Positions 1 through 7,419 are shown, counted from the stretch's first letter. The stretch: 64,000 bases of DNA from Mycolicibacterium sp. CR10 (GCF_005222675.1 NZ_STGE01000002.1:1-64000), one strand, 5' to 3'. Program-made: numbers and translations. Notes: generated from the sequence alone by a model not told the origin.

Positions 1-36
1 AAGCGGCGGCCACGACGACGGTTGTGGCCGCCGCTT
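1..36. terminator. Perfect 13-bp stem hairpin
   Basis: Bases 1-13 and 24-36 are perfect reverse complements around a 10-base loop. There is no T-tract, which is usual for mycobacterial intrinsic terminators. It probably ends transcription of a gene left of the window and of the DUF1059 gene that runs leftward from 286. Confidence 0.5.
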
Positions 37-70
37 CACCCTGCCCTCTTGACAAAACGCCATCCATATC

Positions 71-115
71 AGCGTTCCTGGTCGTGATTTCCCAGATTTC
101 ACGACCGGGAACGCT
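71..115. terminator. 17-bp stem hairpin
   Basis: Bases 71-87 pair with 99-115 with one G-T type mismatch around an 11-base loop. It lies just downstream of the leftward DUF1059 gene and forms a double terminator with the hairpin at 1-36. Confidence 0.5.
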
Positions 116-139
116 ATTCCGCGGCAGTTCCGCGGTCGG

Positions 140-286
140 TCAGTAGGCCATGAAGAGGATGGCGTCCCGGTCGTATTCGCGTCCGGGATGCACCTCGGAC
201 AGGTGCACCTGGGCCTTCTCCACCAGGTCTTCCTCGTCCTTGCCGGTGATCGCTTCGCCGCAGGGGCAGTTCAGGTGAGTCTTCAT
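140..286 (-). CDS. DUF1059-type small protein
   Basis: This 48-residue gene reads MKTHLNCPCGEAITGKDEED at its start and ends in LFMAY before TGA at 140-142. The CPCGE motif, the acidic helix and the HLSEVHP segment match the DUF1059 family of small cytosolic proteins, whose function is unknown. The two cysteines and nearby histidines could bind a metal, but that is inference. It is divergent from the nitroreductase gene at 336. The hairpins at 1-115 follow its stop codon, which supports a real transcript. Confidence 0.8.
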   Translation of the reverse strand: MKTHLNCPCGEAITGKDEEDLVEKAQVHLSEVHPGREYDRDAILFMAY

Positions 287-335
287 CTCTTCACAATGGC
301 ACAGCCGCCACCAACCCATGGGTCAAGATCGACAC

Positions 336-995
336 ATGGAGCTGTATGACGTGATGCGCACGACGGGCGCGGTCCGCCGCTTCACCGACGCGCCGATGCC
401 CGACGAGGATCTGGAACGGATCCTCGACAACGCCCGGTTCGCCCCCAGCGGGGGCAACCGGCAGGGCGTGCGGGTGATCGCCGTCCGCGACCCCGACACC
501 CGGCGCGCGCTCGGCGAGTTGAGCGTCACCGGCGCACGGCGCTACATCGCGCAGAAGCGCAACGGCGAGGGTCCGTGGAATCCGTTGCAGCCCATGCAGG
601 TTTCCGCCGAGCAGCTCGCCGCCACCGAGGTACCCGCCGAGTTGTCCCTGCCACTGATGACGTCGGCGGTGGTCCTCGTCGTCTGCGTCGACCTCGCCGT
701 GGTGGCGGCGTTCGATCAGGAACTCGACCGGGTGGGCGTGATCGCGGGCGCGTCGGTGTACCCGTTCGTGTGGAACATCCTGTTGGCGGCCCGCAACGAG
801 GGCTACGGCGGGGTGCTCACCACGATGGCCGTGGCCGAAGAGCCGGGTGTCCGGGAGCTGCTCGGCATCCCCGACGACCACGCGGTCGCCGCCGTGCTGC
901 CCCTCGGGCGCCCGCAGCACCAGGTCACCCGGTTGACCCGCAATCCGGTGTCGGACTTCGCCACCCGTGAGCGGTTCGACGGCGAGTCTCTCTGA
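336..995 (+). CDS. Nitroreductase family protein
   Basis: The 219-residue product begins MELYDVMRTTGAVRRF, the N-terminal FMN-phosphate-binding arginine cluster of NfsB/NfnB-type nitroreductases. It continues with FAPSGGNRQGVRV, which contacts the isoalloxazine ring, and ends with a VLPLGRP segment typical of the family. The protein should be a cytosolic FMN enzyme reducing quinones, nitro compounds or similar substrates with NAD(P)H. The physiological substrate cannot be read from the sequence. An in-frame ATG at 318 would add six residues; neither start has a good Shine-Dalgarno, and 336 was chosen because the conserved arginine helix starts there. Confidence 0.85.
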   Translation: MELYDVMRTTGAVRRFTDAPMPDEDLERILDNARFAPSGGNRQGVRVIAVRDPDTRRALGELSVTGARRYIAQKRNGEGPWNPLQPMQVSAEQLAATEVPAELSLPLMTSAVVLVVCVDLAVVAAFDQELDRVGVIAGASVYPFVWNILLAARNEGYGGVLTTMAVAEEPGVRELLGIPDDHAVAAVLPLGRPQHQVTRLTRNPVSDFATRERFDGESL

Positions 996-1026
996 CCTGG
1001 GGCGCACCTCGTGAGACCTTGGATAC

Positions 1027-1422
1027 GTGACGGTCACGTTGGGTTACGCGACGGCCGGAGGTACCGACCAGGCCCTCGAGGAGCAGCTCGCCGAGCTCGC
1101 TGCCGCGGGTGTGGACTCGCGAAGGATCTTCACGGACAAGACGTCGGGATCGGCGGACAAGATGCGGGCGGGGCTGCTGGCGCTGCAGAGCTATGCCCGC
1201 ACCGGTGACGTTGTCGTGGTGGTCGCGCTCGAACGGCTGGGCCGATCCGCGGCCGAGGTCACCCAGACCGTCGCCGACCTGACCTCCCGCGGAATCACGC
1301 TGCGGTGCCTGCGGAACGGCCTGGACACGGCCACAGCCACCGGCCGCGTGGTGGCCGGGATTCTCAGCGATCTTGCTGCGCTCGACGCTGGGCGGCCCAC
1401 CGAGTCTGCCCACAGATCGTGA
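1027..1422 (+). CDS. Degenerate serine-recombinase catalytic-domain protein
   Basis: The 131-residue product matches the resolvase/invertase N-terminal fold: GYATAGGTDQ where active enzymes have GYARVSTxDQ, then a GDVVVVVALERLGRS strand-helix. The nucleophilic serine is replaced by Gly11 and the nearby arginine by Thr9, whereas Arg70 and Arg73 of the LxRLGRS motif are kept (Asp to Glu69 just before). There is no C-terminal helix-turn-helix DNA-binding domain and no long E helix. It is therefore unlikely to recombine DNA and may be a domesticated remnant with another role. GTG at 1027 is the only sensible start. Its 3' end lies inside the hairpin repeat at 1400-1457. Confidence 0.7.
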   Translation: MTVTLGYATAGGTDQALEEQLAELAAAGVDSRRIFTDKTSGSADKMRAGLLALQSYARTGDVVVVVALERLGRSAAEVTQTVADLTSRGITLRCLRNGLDTATATGRVVAGILSDLAALDAGRPTESAHRS

Positions 1423-1457
1423 TTGCGCGCTCAGACCCGATCTGACAGCAGACTCGG
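1400..1457. repeat. Long interrupted hairpin, family copy 1
   Basis: Two nested inverted repeats share one axis: CCGAGTCTGC (1400-1409) with GCAGACTCGG (1448-1457), and CAGATCG (1413-1419) with CGATCTG (1438-1444), separated by 3-base bulges and an 18-base loop. It covers the stop codon of the recombinase-like gene at 1420-1422 and sits between convergent genes, so it may act as a bidirectional terminator. A second copy of the same architecture is at 37336-37391. Confidence 0.7.
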
Positions 1458-1469
1458 CGCCCCGGAAGG

Positions 1470-2045
1470 TCAGGCCTTGGCTTCCTTGTTCTTGGCTTTG
1501 GCTTCCTTCTTGTACGTCCGCACCTTTTGCAGGGAGCCCGCATCCTTGACGTCAGCCACCGACATGTGGGTGCCCGCCTTGCCATAGTCGCCCGCCGCCG
1601 CGCGCCAACCCTTCGGCGTCACGCCGTACTGCTTGCCCAGCAGCGCCAGGAAGATCTTCGCCTTTTGCTCGCCGAAGCCCGGCAATGCCTTGAGGCGACG
1701 CAGGACCTCTTGACCCTCCGCGCCGTCGGACCACAGTGCCGTCGCGTCACCGCCGTACTCGTCGACGACCACCTGCGCGAGCGCCTGCACCCGCTTGCTC
1801 ATTGAACCCGGAAAGCGATGTATCGCAGGCATTTTCGAGCACAACGCGGTGAACTCGTCGGGGTTGTAGTCCGCGATGACCCGCGCATCGAAGCCACCAA
1901 GGCGATCATCGATCTTCTTCGGCCCGGCGAAGGCTACTTCCATCGGAATCTGCTGATCGAGCATCATGCCGACCAGCAGCGCGAACGGGTTGGCTTCCAG
2001 CAGCGCGTCGGCCGCGGGATCTTGCACTAGTTGCAGGGTGGGCAC
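1470..2045 (-). CDS. HhH-GPD superfamily protein (Rv1156-like)
   Basis: The 191-residue product begins MPTLQLVQDPAADALL and contains a helix-hairpin-helix, LPGFGEQKAKIF, typical of the HhH-GPD base-excision DNA glycosylases. Two catalytic hallmarks are not evident. The lysine of the endonuclease III motif LPGVGRKTA aligns with Gln, and the following GVTPKGW stretch shows no VDTHV aspartate. A role in DNA repair or DNA binding is likely, but classical glycosylase chemistry is doubtful. The tail is rich in Lys and Ala. The GTG at 2045 lies 6 bases after a TAAACT -10 element, which favours it over the GTG at 2048. Confidence 0.75.
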   Translation of the reverse strand: MPTLQLVQDPAADALLEANPFALLVGMMLDQQIPMEVAFAGPKKIDDRLGGFDARVIADYNPDEFTALCSKMPAIHRFPGSMSKRVQALAQVVVDEYGGDATALWSDGAEGQEVLRRLKALPGFGEQKAKIFLALLGKQYGVTPKGWRAAAGDYGKAGTHMSVADVKDAGSLQKVRTYKKEAKAKNKEAKA

Positions 2046-2051
2046 CACGTG

Positions 2052-2057
2052 AGTTTA
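2052..2057 (-). promoter_or_regulatory. -10 element of leaderless HhH-GPD gene
   Basis: The minus strand reads TAAACT followed by 6 bases and then GTG at 2045, the standard geometry of mycobacterial leaderless transcripts. Confidence 0.55.
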
Positions 2058-2240
2058 AAGCGTGCCCGACGAGTCGGTAAGGCTGCGTCACCGCGACTCT
2101 CGGGCGTCTTCACTTACTCGGAACCAGGCGTTGAACAGCTGGCACGCTGCGGACATGTCGAGCCGATTCAGAGGTTTGTGTCGGTGGAGTATGCGAACGT
2201 GTACAGACAAATCCGGGCTTACATCCGAGGGGGGATGGAC

Positions 2241-2537
2241 ATGAAACGGGTAGTTGCACCTCTTATCGCAGCGGTGGTCGGCGCCATCGGCTTGGCCTCC
2301 GTAGCGAACGCGATCCCGGACCAGGGCACGCCGGCATTCAATGAATACCTTCAAGGCTTGCAACGCAATGGCTACAACCTCAATCCAGACACTGCGTGGC
2401 GCGTTGCTCACCAAGCGTGCATAGGCGGCATACCGGGATACATCGGTTTGGAACTAGCTGCTCAAGGGGTGATCGGCCCCGGTGCGCAGGAGCGGGTGTT
2501 TGACGTGGCCAGGAAATACGCCTGCCCGGTTCAGTAG
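2241..2537 (+). CDS. Secreted DUF732 protein
   Basis: The 98-residue product has a Sec signal peptide: MKRVV, then a hydrophobic core IAAVVGAIGLASVANA ending in a signal-peptidase site before IPDQ. The mature part (FNEYLQGLQRNGY, C in HQACIG, C in RKYACPVQ) fits the DUF732 family of small exported mycobacterial proteins with one conserved disulfide. Its role outside the membrane is unknown. The ATG at 2241 has a GAGGGGGG Shine-Dalgarno directly upstream; an in-frame ATG at 2235 overlaps that site and is less likely. Confidence 0.8.
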   Translation: MKRVVAPLIAAVVGAIGLASVANAIPDQGTPAFNEYLQGLQRNGYNLNPDTAWRVAHQACIGGIPGYIGLELAAQGVIGPGAQERVFDVARKYACPVQ

Positions 2538-2696
2538 GAGAAACCACCGCGCATTGCGCTCCCCGACGAGCCCCGCTGGCGGTCGAGGTCGCTTTGCCGG
2601 GGCAACCGGCGGCCAACGGGTCCGGTCCAGCACATGCACTAACTGCAGTTCGCCGCGTCACCCGTTTAAGGTGGCCACAACGGCACACGAGGTGAG

Positions 2697-3899
2697 ATGT
2701 CCGGCGAGCTCGCGATAGCACTGACGACCGCGCTGATCCTGGCGGCGGTGGCCGCTGTGGTGCTCGCCGTCAGGACGCGACGAGTGGTGGCCACCCCTAC
2801 CGAGCGCGCCGTGCACACCGCGCTGCACACCGCGTCGCTGGCCGCGCGGGCGCTGCGCCAGGGGCTCAACACCGATTCCGCCGAGACGGCCGCGCCATTT
2901 CTGCGCGGACTCACCGGCACCGACGGCCTGGCCCTGTTCGACGGCGACGCCCAGGTGCTCGCCCGCGATCCCGACGACGGCAACAGCGTCTGGGAAAGTC
3001 AGGTCGTCGACGCCTGTGACGGTGCCGCGCGGCAGTCGATCTCCGGGGAGCGCCGGGTGCTCACCCGAGCGAGGGACTCCACGGTCGTCGCTCAGCCGCT
3101 TCTCGCCGAGGATGGCGACATGCTCGGGGTGCTCGTCGTGGTCACGACACGCTCCCCCGCACCCGGAATGCTCGGCGCCGTCGGCGAAGTCGCCCGCTAC
3201 GCCGCCAGCCAGATCGAGCTCGCCGAACTCGACGCGTCCCGCGCGCGACTGGACCGTGCCGAAGTCCTGGCGCTGCGTGCACAGATCAGCCCGCACTTCA
3301 TCTACAACGCGCTCAACACGATCGCCTCGTTCGTGCGCACCGATCCCGACCGTGCCCGCGAGCTGATCCTCGAGTTCGCCGACTTCACCCGGTACTCGTT
3401 CCGCGCCGCCGGGCAGTACACCACCCTGGCCGAAGAACTGCGCAACATCGACCGCTACCTCAACCTGGAGCGCGCCCGCTTCGGTGCGGCCCTGACCGTC
3501 ACGCTGCGCGTGGCCCCGGAGGTGCTCAACGTCGTGGTGCCCTTCCTGGCACTGCAGCCTCTGGTGGAGAACGCGGTCCGGCACGGATTCGCCGGACGCG
3601 GCGGCGGATCGATCGAACTGATCGCCCGCGACGAAGGCTCCGACTGCGTGATCACGGTCGAGGACGACGGGGTGGGCATCGATCCCGAGGCGCTGCGCAC
3701 CGGCCCGACTGACGCCCTCTCCGACGGTGCGCCCGTGGAGGGGGACTCGGCGCACGTCGGCCTCACCAATGTCGACCATCGGCTGCGCGCTGCCTTCGGA
3801 AACGACTACGGTCTGGTGGTCGAAACGGCGCTCGGGGCGGGCACCAAGGTCGTGATGCGGGTGCCGAAGTTCCGGTCGGGTGTCCGGGTATCCGGATGA
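2697..3899 (+). CDS. LytS/YehU-type sensor histidine kinase
   Basis: The 400-residue kinase has one N-terminal membrane helix (about residues 5-27), a GAF-like sensory region (about 60-170), the His_kinase domain with ISPHFIYNALN (phospho-acceptor His200) and a HATPase_c domain with LVENAVRHG (N box), DDGVGID and GLTNVDHRL (G boxes). This is the LytS/BtsS class that pairs with LytTR regulators, and such a regulator gene follows. Unlike LytS and BtsS it has no multi-helix 5TM receptor, so the signal is probably sensed by the GAF-like region in the cytoplasm. A TAAGGT -10 candidate lies at 2667-2672, and GAGGTGAG precedes the ATG. Confidence 0.9.
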   Translation: MSGELAIALTTALILAAVAAVVLAVRTRRVVATPTERAVHTALHTASLAARALRQGLNTDSAETAAPFLRGLTGTDGLALFDGDAQVLARDPDDGNSVWESQVVDACDGAARQSISGERRVLTRARDSTVVAQPLLAEDGDMLGVLVVVTTRSPAPGMLGAVGEVARYAASQIELAELDASRARLDRAEVLALRAQISPHFIYNALNTIASFVRTDPDRARELILEFADFTRYSFRAAGQYTTLAEELRNIDRYLNLERARFGAALTVTLRVAPEVLNVVVPFLALQPLVENAVRHGFAGRGGGSIELIARDEGSDCVITVEDDGVGIDPEALRTGPTDALSDGAPVEGDSAHVGLTNVDHRLRAAFGNDYGLVVETALGAGTKVVMRVPKFRSGVRVSG

Positions 3900-3927
3900 A
3901 CGGAGGTGCGTTCGGGGTGGGCAACCA

Positions 3928-4743
3928 GTGACGAAGCCGCTCATCGTCCTAGCGGTCGACGACGAGGCCCCGGCTCTCGACGAGCTGGCCTACCTGCTCG
4001 GTAGACATCCCGACATCGCCGAGGTCTTCCGCGCCGCCGACGCCACGTCGGCGCTGCGGGAACTCAACGCACGCACCATCGACGCCGTCTTCCTCGACAT
4101 CAACATGCCCGGCCTGTCGGGCATCGAGCTGGCCGGGGTGCTCGCCAACTTTTCCGACCGGCCCGCCATCGTGTTTGTGACGGCCCACGACGACAAGGCG
4201 GTCGCGGCCTTCGACGTGGGCGCGGTGGACTATCTGCTCAAGCCGATCCGCGAGGACCGCCTGGACGAAGCGATCCGGCGGGTGTTGTCGGCACAGGCTG
4301 CCCCGCCCGCCGCGAGCCAGACCGCCGAGGTACCGGACCAATCCGGTGGCAGGAGAACGGAATCCGACGTCGTTCCCGCTGAGCTGGGCGGCGTCACCCA
4401 TCTGGTGCCCCGCGACAGCATCGGCTGGGTCGAAGCGGAGGGGGACTACGCCCGGCTGCACTCGGCGTCCGGGTCGCATCTGGTCCGCATCCCGCTCAGT
4501 ACACTCGAAACCCGTTGGCGCGACCACGGTTTCCAGCGGGTGCATCGCTCCTACCTGGTATCCCTGCGGTTGGTGACCGGCCTGCGGACTACCGATGGTG
4601 CGGTCCTGGTGCGCTTGCGGGCCAACGGCGCATCCCCGGCAGTCGAGCTTCCGGTCAGCCGCCGCCAGGCCCGTGAACTCCGTGACCGCGTGGTGCGCAA
4701 CCCGATGCGCAACCTCCGGCCCGCCGGGAGCGGCGATGACTAG
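3928..4743 (+). CDS. LytTR-family response regulator
   Basis: The 271-residue protein has an N-terminal receiver domain (VDDE acidic pocket, phospho-acceptor Asp57 in VFLDINMPG, Lys in LLKPI) and a C-terminal LytTR DNA-binding domain (about residues 150-255; IGWVEAEGDYARLH, FQRVHRSYLV). It is the cognate partner of the kinase just upstream, 28 bases away, and should activate transporter genes, as BtsR does in E. coli. GTG at 3928 fits the domain start and is preceded by GGGGTGGG. The 3' end overlaps the next gene by 8 bases, which implies translational coupling. Confidence 0.92.
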   Translation: MTKPLIVLAVDDEAPALDELAYLLGRHPDIAEVFRAADATSALRELNARTIDAVFLDINMPGLSGIELAGVLANFSDRPAIVFVTAHDDKAVAAFDVGAVDYLLKPIREDRLDEAIRRVLSAQAAPPAASQTAEVPDQSGGRRTESDVVPAELGGVTHLVPRDSIGWVEAEGDYARLHSASGSHLVRIPLSTLETRWRDHGFQRVHRSYLVSLRLVTGLRTTDGAVLVRLRANGASPAVELPVSRRQARELRDRVVRNPMRNLRPAGSGDD

Positions 4744-5110
4744 CGGCGAACGGCCACAGCGACAACGGGTGGTCCTCGCGCACCGGCGCGGCGCACGCAT
4801 GGTGCGCACCCGAGTGGAGGTGCAGGAGCAGACGCAGGTCGGTGATGCACTGGTGCGCGGCCTGGTGCGGGCCCAGCTGGGCCTGGCGCTTCGCCTGGCC
4901 GCGGTCGTCGTGTGCCTCATCGGGGCAATCCCGTTGCTCAACGCCGCCTTTCCCGCACTGGGCGCCGTCACCGTGTTCGGGATCCGGTTGAACTGGCTCG
5001 TCCTGGCAGGTCTGGCGTACCCGCTGCTGTACGGCATCGGTTGGTTCTATGTGCGACTGGCCGAACAAGCCGAACGCGACTTCGTCGGCGTCGTCGACTC
5101 CGAACCATGA
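4736..5110 (+). CDS. DUF485-like small membrane protein
   Basis: The 124-residue product has a basic N-terminal third and two hydrophobic helices (LALRLAAVVVCLIGAIPLL and a second around WLVLAGLAYPLLYGIGWFYV). That layout matches the small membrane partners encoded before actP/mctC-type symporters. It overlaps the response regulator by 8 bases and the following symporter by 4 bases (ATGA), so all four genes form one transcription unit. The N-terminal extension is longer than in the second copy at 7066. The role of such partners is not settled; assistance to the symporter is inferred. Confidence 0.75.
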   Translation: MTSGERPQRQRVVLAHRRGARMVRTRVEVQEQTQVGDALVRGLVRAQLGLALRLAAVVVCLIGAIPLLNAAFPALGAVTVFGIRLNWLVLAGLAYPLLYGIGWFYVRLAEQAERDFVGVVDSEP

Positions 5111-6849
5111 CCGGATCCCCGCTGACCGCGGTCGCGCTGCTGGCCGCGGCGGTCGCGACTGTGGCGATCGGCGCCTACGGGGTGCGGTTCTCCCGCACCA
5201 CATCTGACTTCCTGGTCGCATCACGCACCGTGGGATCGCAGTGGAATGCCGCGGCAATATCAGGCGAATACCTTTCGGCTGCATCATTTCTCGGTGTCGC
5301 TGGGCTGATCGCCAAGTACGGCGCCGACGCACTCTGGTATCCGGTGGGTTTTACCGCAGGCTATCTCGGGCTGCTGCTGTTCGTGGCGGCGCCGCTGCGC
5401 CGCTCGGGTGCCTACACCGTCCCCGACTTCGCGGAGTTCCGGCTCGGCTCCACTCGCCTGCGCAAGGTCGCGATGATTGTCGTCGTCGTGATCTGCATCT
5501 TTTACCTGGTGCCGCAGTATCAAGGCGCCGGCCTTGCACTGAAAACCCTGCTCGGCATTCCGGTGTGGCTGGGGCCGCTCGCGGTCGGCGCCATCGTCAT
5601 CACCAATGTCGTCGCGGGCGGAATGCGCTCGATCACCTTCGTGCAGGCGTTCCAGTACTGGCTGAAGCTCACCGCGGTCGCGATCCCCGCGCTTGCGCTG
5701 GCCGGTCTGTTCCTGTCCGACCGCGGCGGCGAACTGGGCGGGCCGTTGCCGCCAACCGTGCAGCAGGACACCACAGTCGCGATCGAAGCCGACGTGGTGG
5801 TGCAGGTCGCTGCCCCGGGGGGGATCACGGTGACCGGCACCCTCGACGGGCGCCGAGTCGACGCGACGGCCATCGGCGCGGCCGGCGAGCACACCCTAGG
5901 CGCGGGCAGCACGCTGAACCTGGCCGCGGGCGCCGCGACACCGGTGGTGGCGGGGACGCCCTCGGCAGGCTCGGACTGGATCTCCTCCGGCGGCGGCCTG
6001 GGTGGGTATCACCCGATGTATCAGGTGGTGTCCATCATGGTGGCTACGTTCCTGGGCACCATGGGGTTGCCACATGTGTTGGTGCGCTTCTACACCAATC
6101 CCGACGGACGCGCCGCGCGGCGCACGGCGCTTGCCGTGATCATGCTGCTGTCGCTGTTCTACGTGTTTCCGACGCTGCTGGGTGTCTTCTCCCGGCTCTT
6201 TGTGCCGCGGTTGTTGATCACCGGAGCCGCCGACGCTGCCGTCCTGCTGGCACCGTCGTCGGCGATTGCGGGTCTTGCCGGCCAACTCCTCGCTGCCCTT
6301 GTCGCCGCGGGCGCTATCGCCGCATTCCTGGCGACCTCGTCGGGACTGTTGGTGAGTTTCGCAGGAGCGCTGGCCACCGATGTGCTTCCCGGACGCGTCC
6401 GCGATTTCCGGGTGGCGGCGGTGATCGGCGGGCTGATCCCGATCCCACTGGCGCTGGCCGCATCCGGCGAGATGGAGTTGTCCCGAAGCGTCGGGCTGGC
6501 CTTCGCGGTCGCGGCGTCGACGTTGTGTCCGCTACTCGTGCTGGGCATCTGGTGGCGCGGGCTGACGGCGGTAGGTGCGATCTGGGGCCTGGCGGTGGGT
6601 GGGCTGATGTCGGGCGTTGCGGTGACCGTCGCTGTGGCCGGCGGCATCGACGAGGACGTACTGAGCGGCTGGCCTGCGGTGCTGATCGGCTACCCGGCAG
6701 CCGTGAGCGTCCCGGTGGCCTTCGCGACGATGATCGCAGTCAGCCGACTCACCCGCAGCACGGTTCCCGCCGACGTTGCGCAGACGTTCGCTCGGATGCA
6801 CGTGCCCGAGAACCTGGGGATGGGCATCGAGCGGCTGCCTCCGGGATGA
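5107..6849 (+). CDS. Sodium:solute symporter (ActP/MctC-like), copy 1
   Basis: The 580-residue protein carries SSS-family signatures: GEYLSAASFLGVAG near residue 55, YTVPDFAEFRLGS, GGMRSITFVQAFQYW and GLPHVLVRFYTNPDG. It should import a monocarboxylate such as acetate, pyruvate or propionate with a cation. Between two membrane helices (about residues 217-300) there is a large insert rich in Gly, Ala, Thr and Val that looks like an exported beta-structured loop; the second copy at 7416 has only a short loop there. It starts in an ATGA overlap with the DUF485-like gene. The kinase and regulator upstream make it a likely sensed-and-regulated transporter. Confidence 0.88.
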   Translation: MTGSPLTAVALLAAAVATVAIGAYGVRFSRTTSDFLVASRTVGSQWNAAAISGEYLSAASFLGVAGLIAKYGADALWYPVGFTAGYLGLLLFVAAPLRRSGAYTVPDFAEFRLGSTRLRKVAMIVVVVICIFYLVPQYQGAGLALKTLLGIPVWLGPLAVGAIVITNVVAGGMRSITFVQAFQYWLKLTAVAIPALALAGLFLSDRGGELGGPLPPTVQQDTTVAIEADVVVQVAAPGGITVTGTLDGRRVDATAIGAAGEHTLGAGSTLNLAAGAATPVVAGTPSAGSDWISSGGGLGGYHPMYQVVSIMVATFLGTMGLPHVLVRFYTNPDGRAARRTALAVIMLLSLFYVFPTLLGVFSRLFVPRLLITGAADAAVLLAPSSAIAGLAGQLLAALVAAGAIAAFLATSSGLLVSFAGALATDVLPGRVRDFRVAAVIGGLIPIPLALAASGEMELSRSVGLAFAVAASTLCPLLVLGIWWRGLTAVGAIWGLAVGGLMSGVAVTVAVAGGIDEDVLSGWPAVLIGYPAAVSVPVAFATMIAVSRLTRSTVPADVAQTFARMHVPENLGMGIERLPPG

Positions 6850-6909
6850 GCGCTTGCGCGAAGACCCGACGGTTCGGATGAGCGCTTGCGCGAAGACCAG
6901 ACGATCGCG
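6846..6909 (+). repeat. 32-bp junction repeat, two tandem copies
   Basis: Two adjacent 32-base units start at 6846 and 6878, each beginning ATGAGCGCTTGCGCGAAGA. The first ATGA contains the TGA stop (6847-6849) of the symporter gene. The same unit with the same 32-base period occurs at 20657-20688 and 55666-55697, always starting on the stop codon of the upstream gene. Confidence 0.85.
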
Positions 6910-6992
6910 CTGACCACCGTCCGCCGCTCGTCGTCGGCGACCGACCGCTCACCGCAGAGCTTCCCGACCTCACCGTGTGACCAGGGCTGACG

Positions 6993-7023
6993 GTGGGTAT
7001 GTGACCCACATCTCAACTAGGTT
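6993..7023 (+). promoter_or_regulatory. Candidate operator and CRP-like site of second symporter operon
   Basis: GTGGGT (6993-6998) and ACCCAC (7004-7009) form a perfect palindrome around 5 bases. Overlapping it, TGTGA-N6-TCTCA (7000-7015) differs at one base from the CRP consensus TGTGA-N6-TCACA. A TAGGTT -10-like hexamer follows at 7018-7023. With that -10 a CRP site would sit over the -35, which suggests repression or a different start point. Neither the regulator nor the transcription start is established. Confidence 0.4.
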
Positions 7024-7065
7024 CACCGAAGACCCGGTTCACTCAGTCAGGAGCGTGAGATCAAA

Positions 7066-7419
7066 GTGTCCGAGACCGATCTACCCATTCGCGCGGAGGC
7101 CATCAGCGGCGACCGCTATCTGGAAGTCCAAGCCAGCCCTGAGTTCCAGGAACTGCGAAGTAGGCTACGCCGCTTCGTATTTCCCATGACCGCCATCTTC
7201 CTCGTCTGGTACGCCACCTACGTCCTGCTCGGCGCATTCGCGACCGACTTCATGGCCACCAAGGTCTGGGGTGACATCAACGTCGGCCTGATCATCGGGT
7301 TGGGCCAGTTCCTGACGACGTTCCTGATCACCGGACTGTATGTGCGGTACGCCAACCGCGTGATCGACCCGCGCGCCGGGGCCATCCGCGCCGAACTAGA
7401 GGAAGAGCTGCTCAAATGA
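7066..7419 (+). CDS. DUF485 small membrane protein
   Basis: The 117-residue product has the typical DUF485 layout: a short hydrophilic N-terminus, FQELRSRLRRFVFPMT leading into a first membrane helix, and a second helix around GLGQFLTTFLITGLYVRYANR. It is the partner of the symporter that starts in an ATGA overlap at 7416, as in the cg0952-cg0953 (mctC) pair of Corynebacterium glutamicum. GTG at 7066 has AGGAG about 12 bases upstream. Confidence 0.88.
   Translation: MSETDLPIRAEAISGDRYLEVQASPEFQELRSRLRRFVFPMTAIFLVWYATYVLLGAFATDFMATKVWGDINVGLIIGLGQFLTTFLITGLYVRYANRVIDPRAGAIRAELEEELLK

Noticed and set aside
5241..6881. Long alternative frame inside the first symporter gene, and similar long frames at 2658-3944, 8184-9113, 30160-32061 and 52438-53982
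   Set aside because: All are Arg/Gly/Pro-rich shadows of real genes, with no ribosome-binding site or family match.
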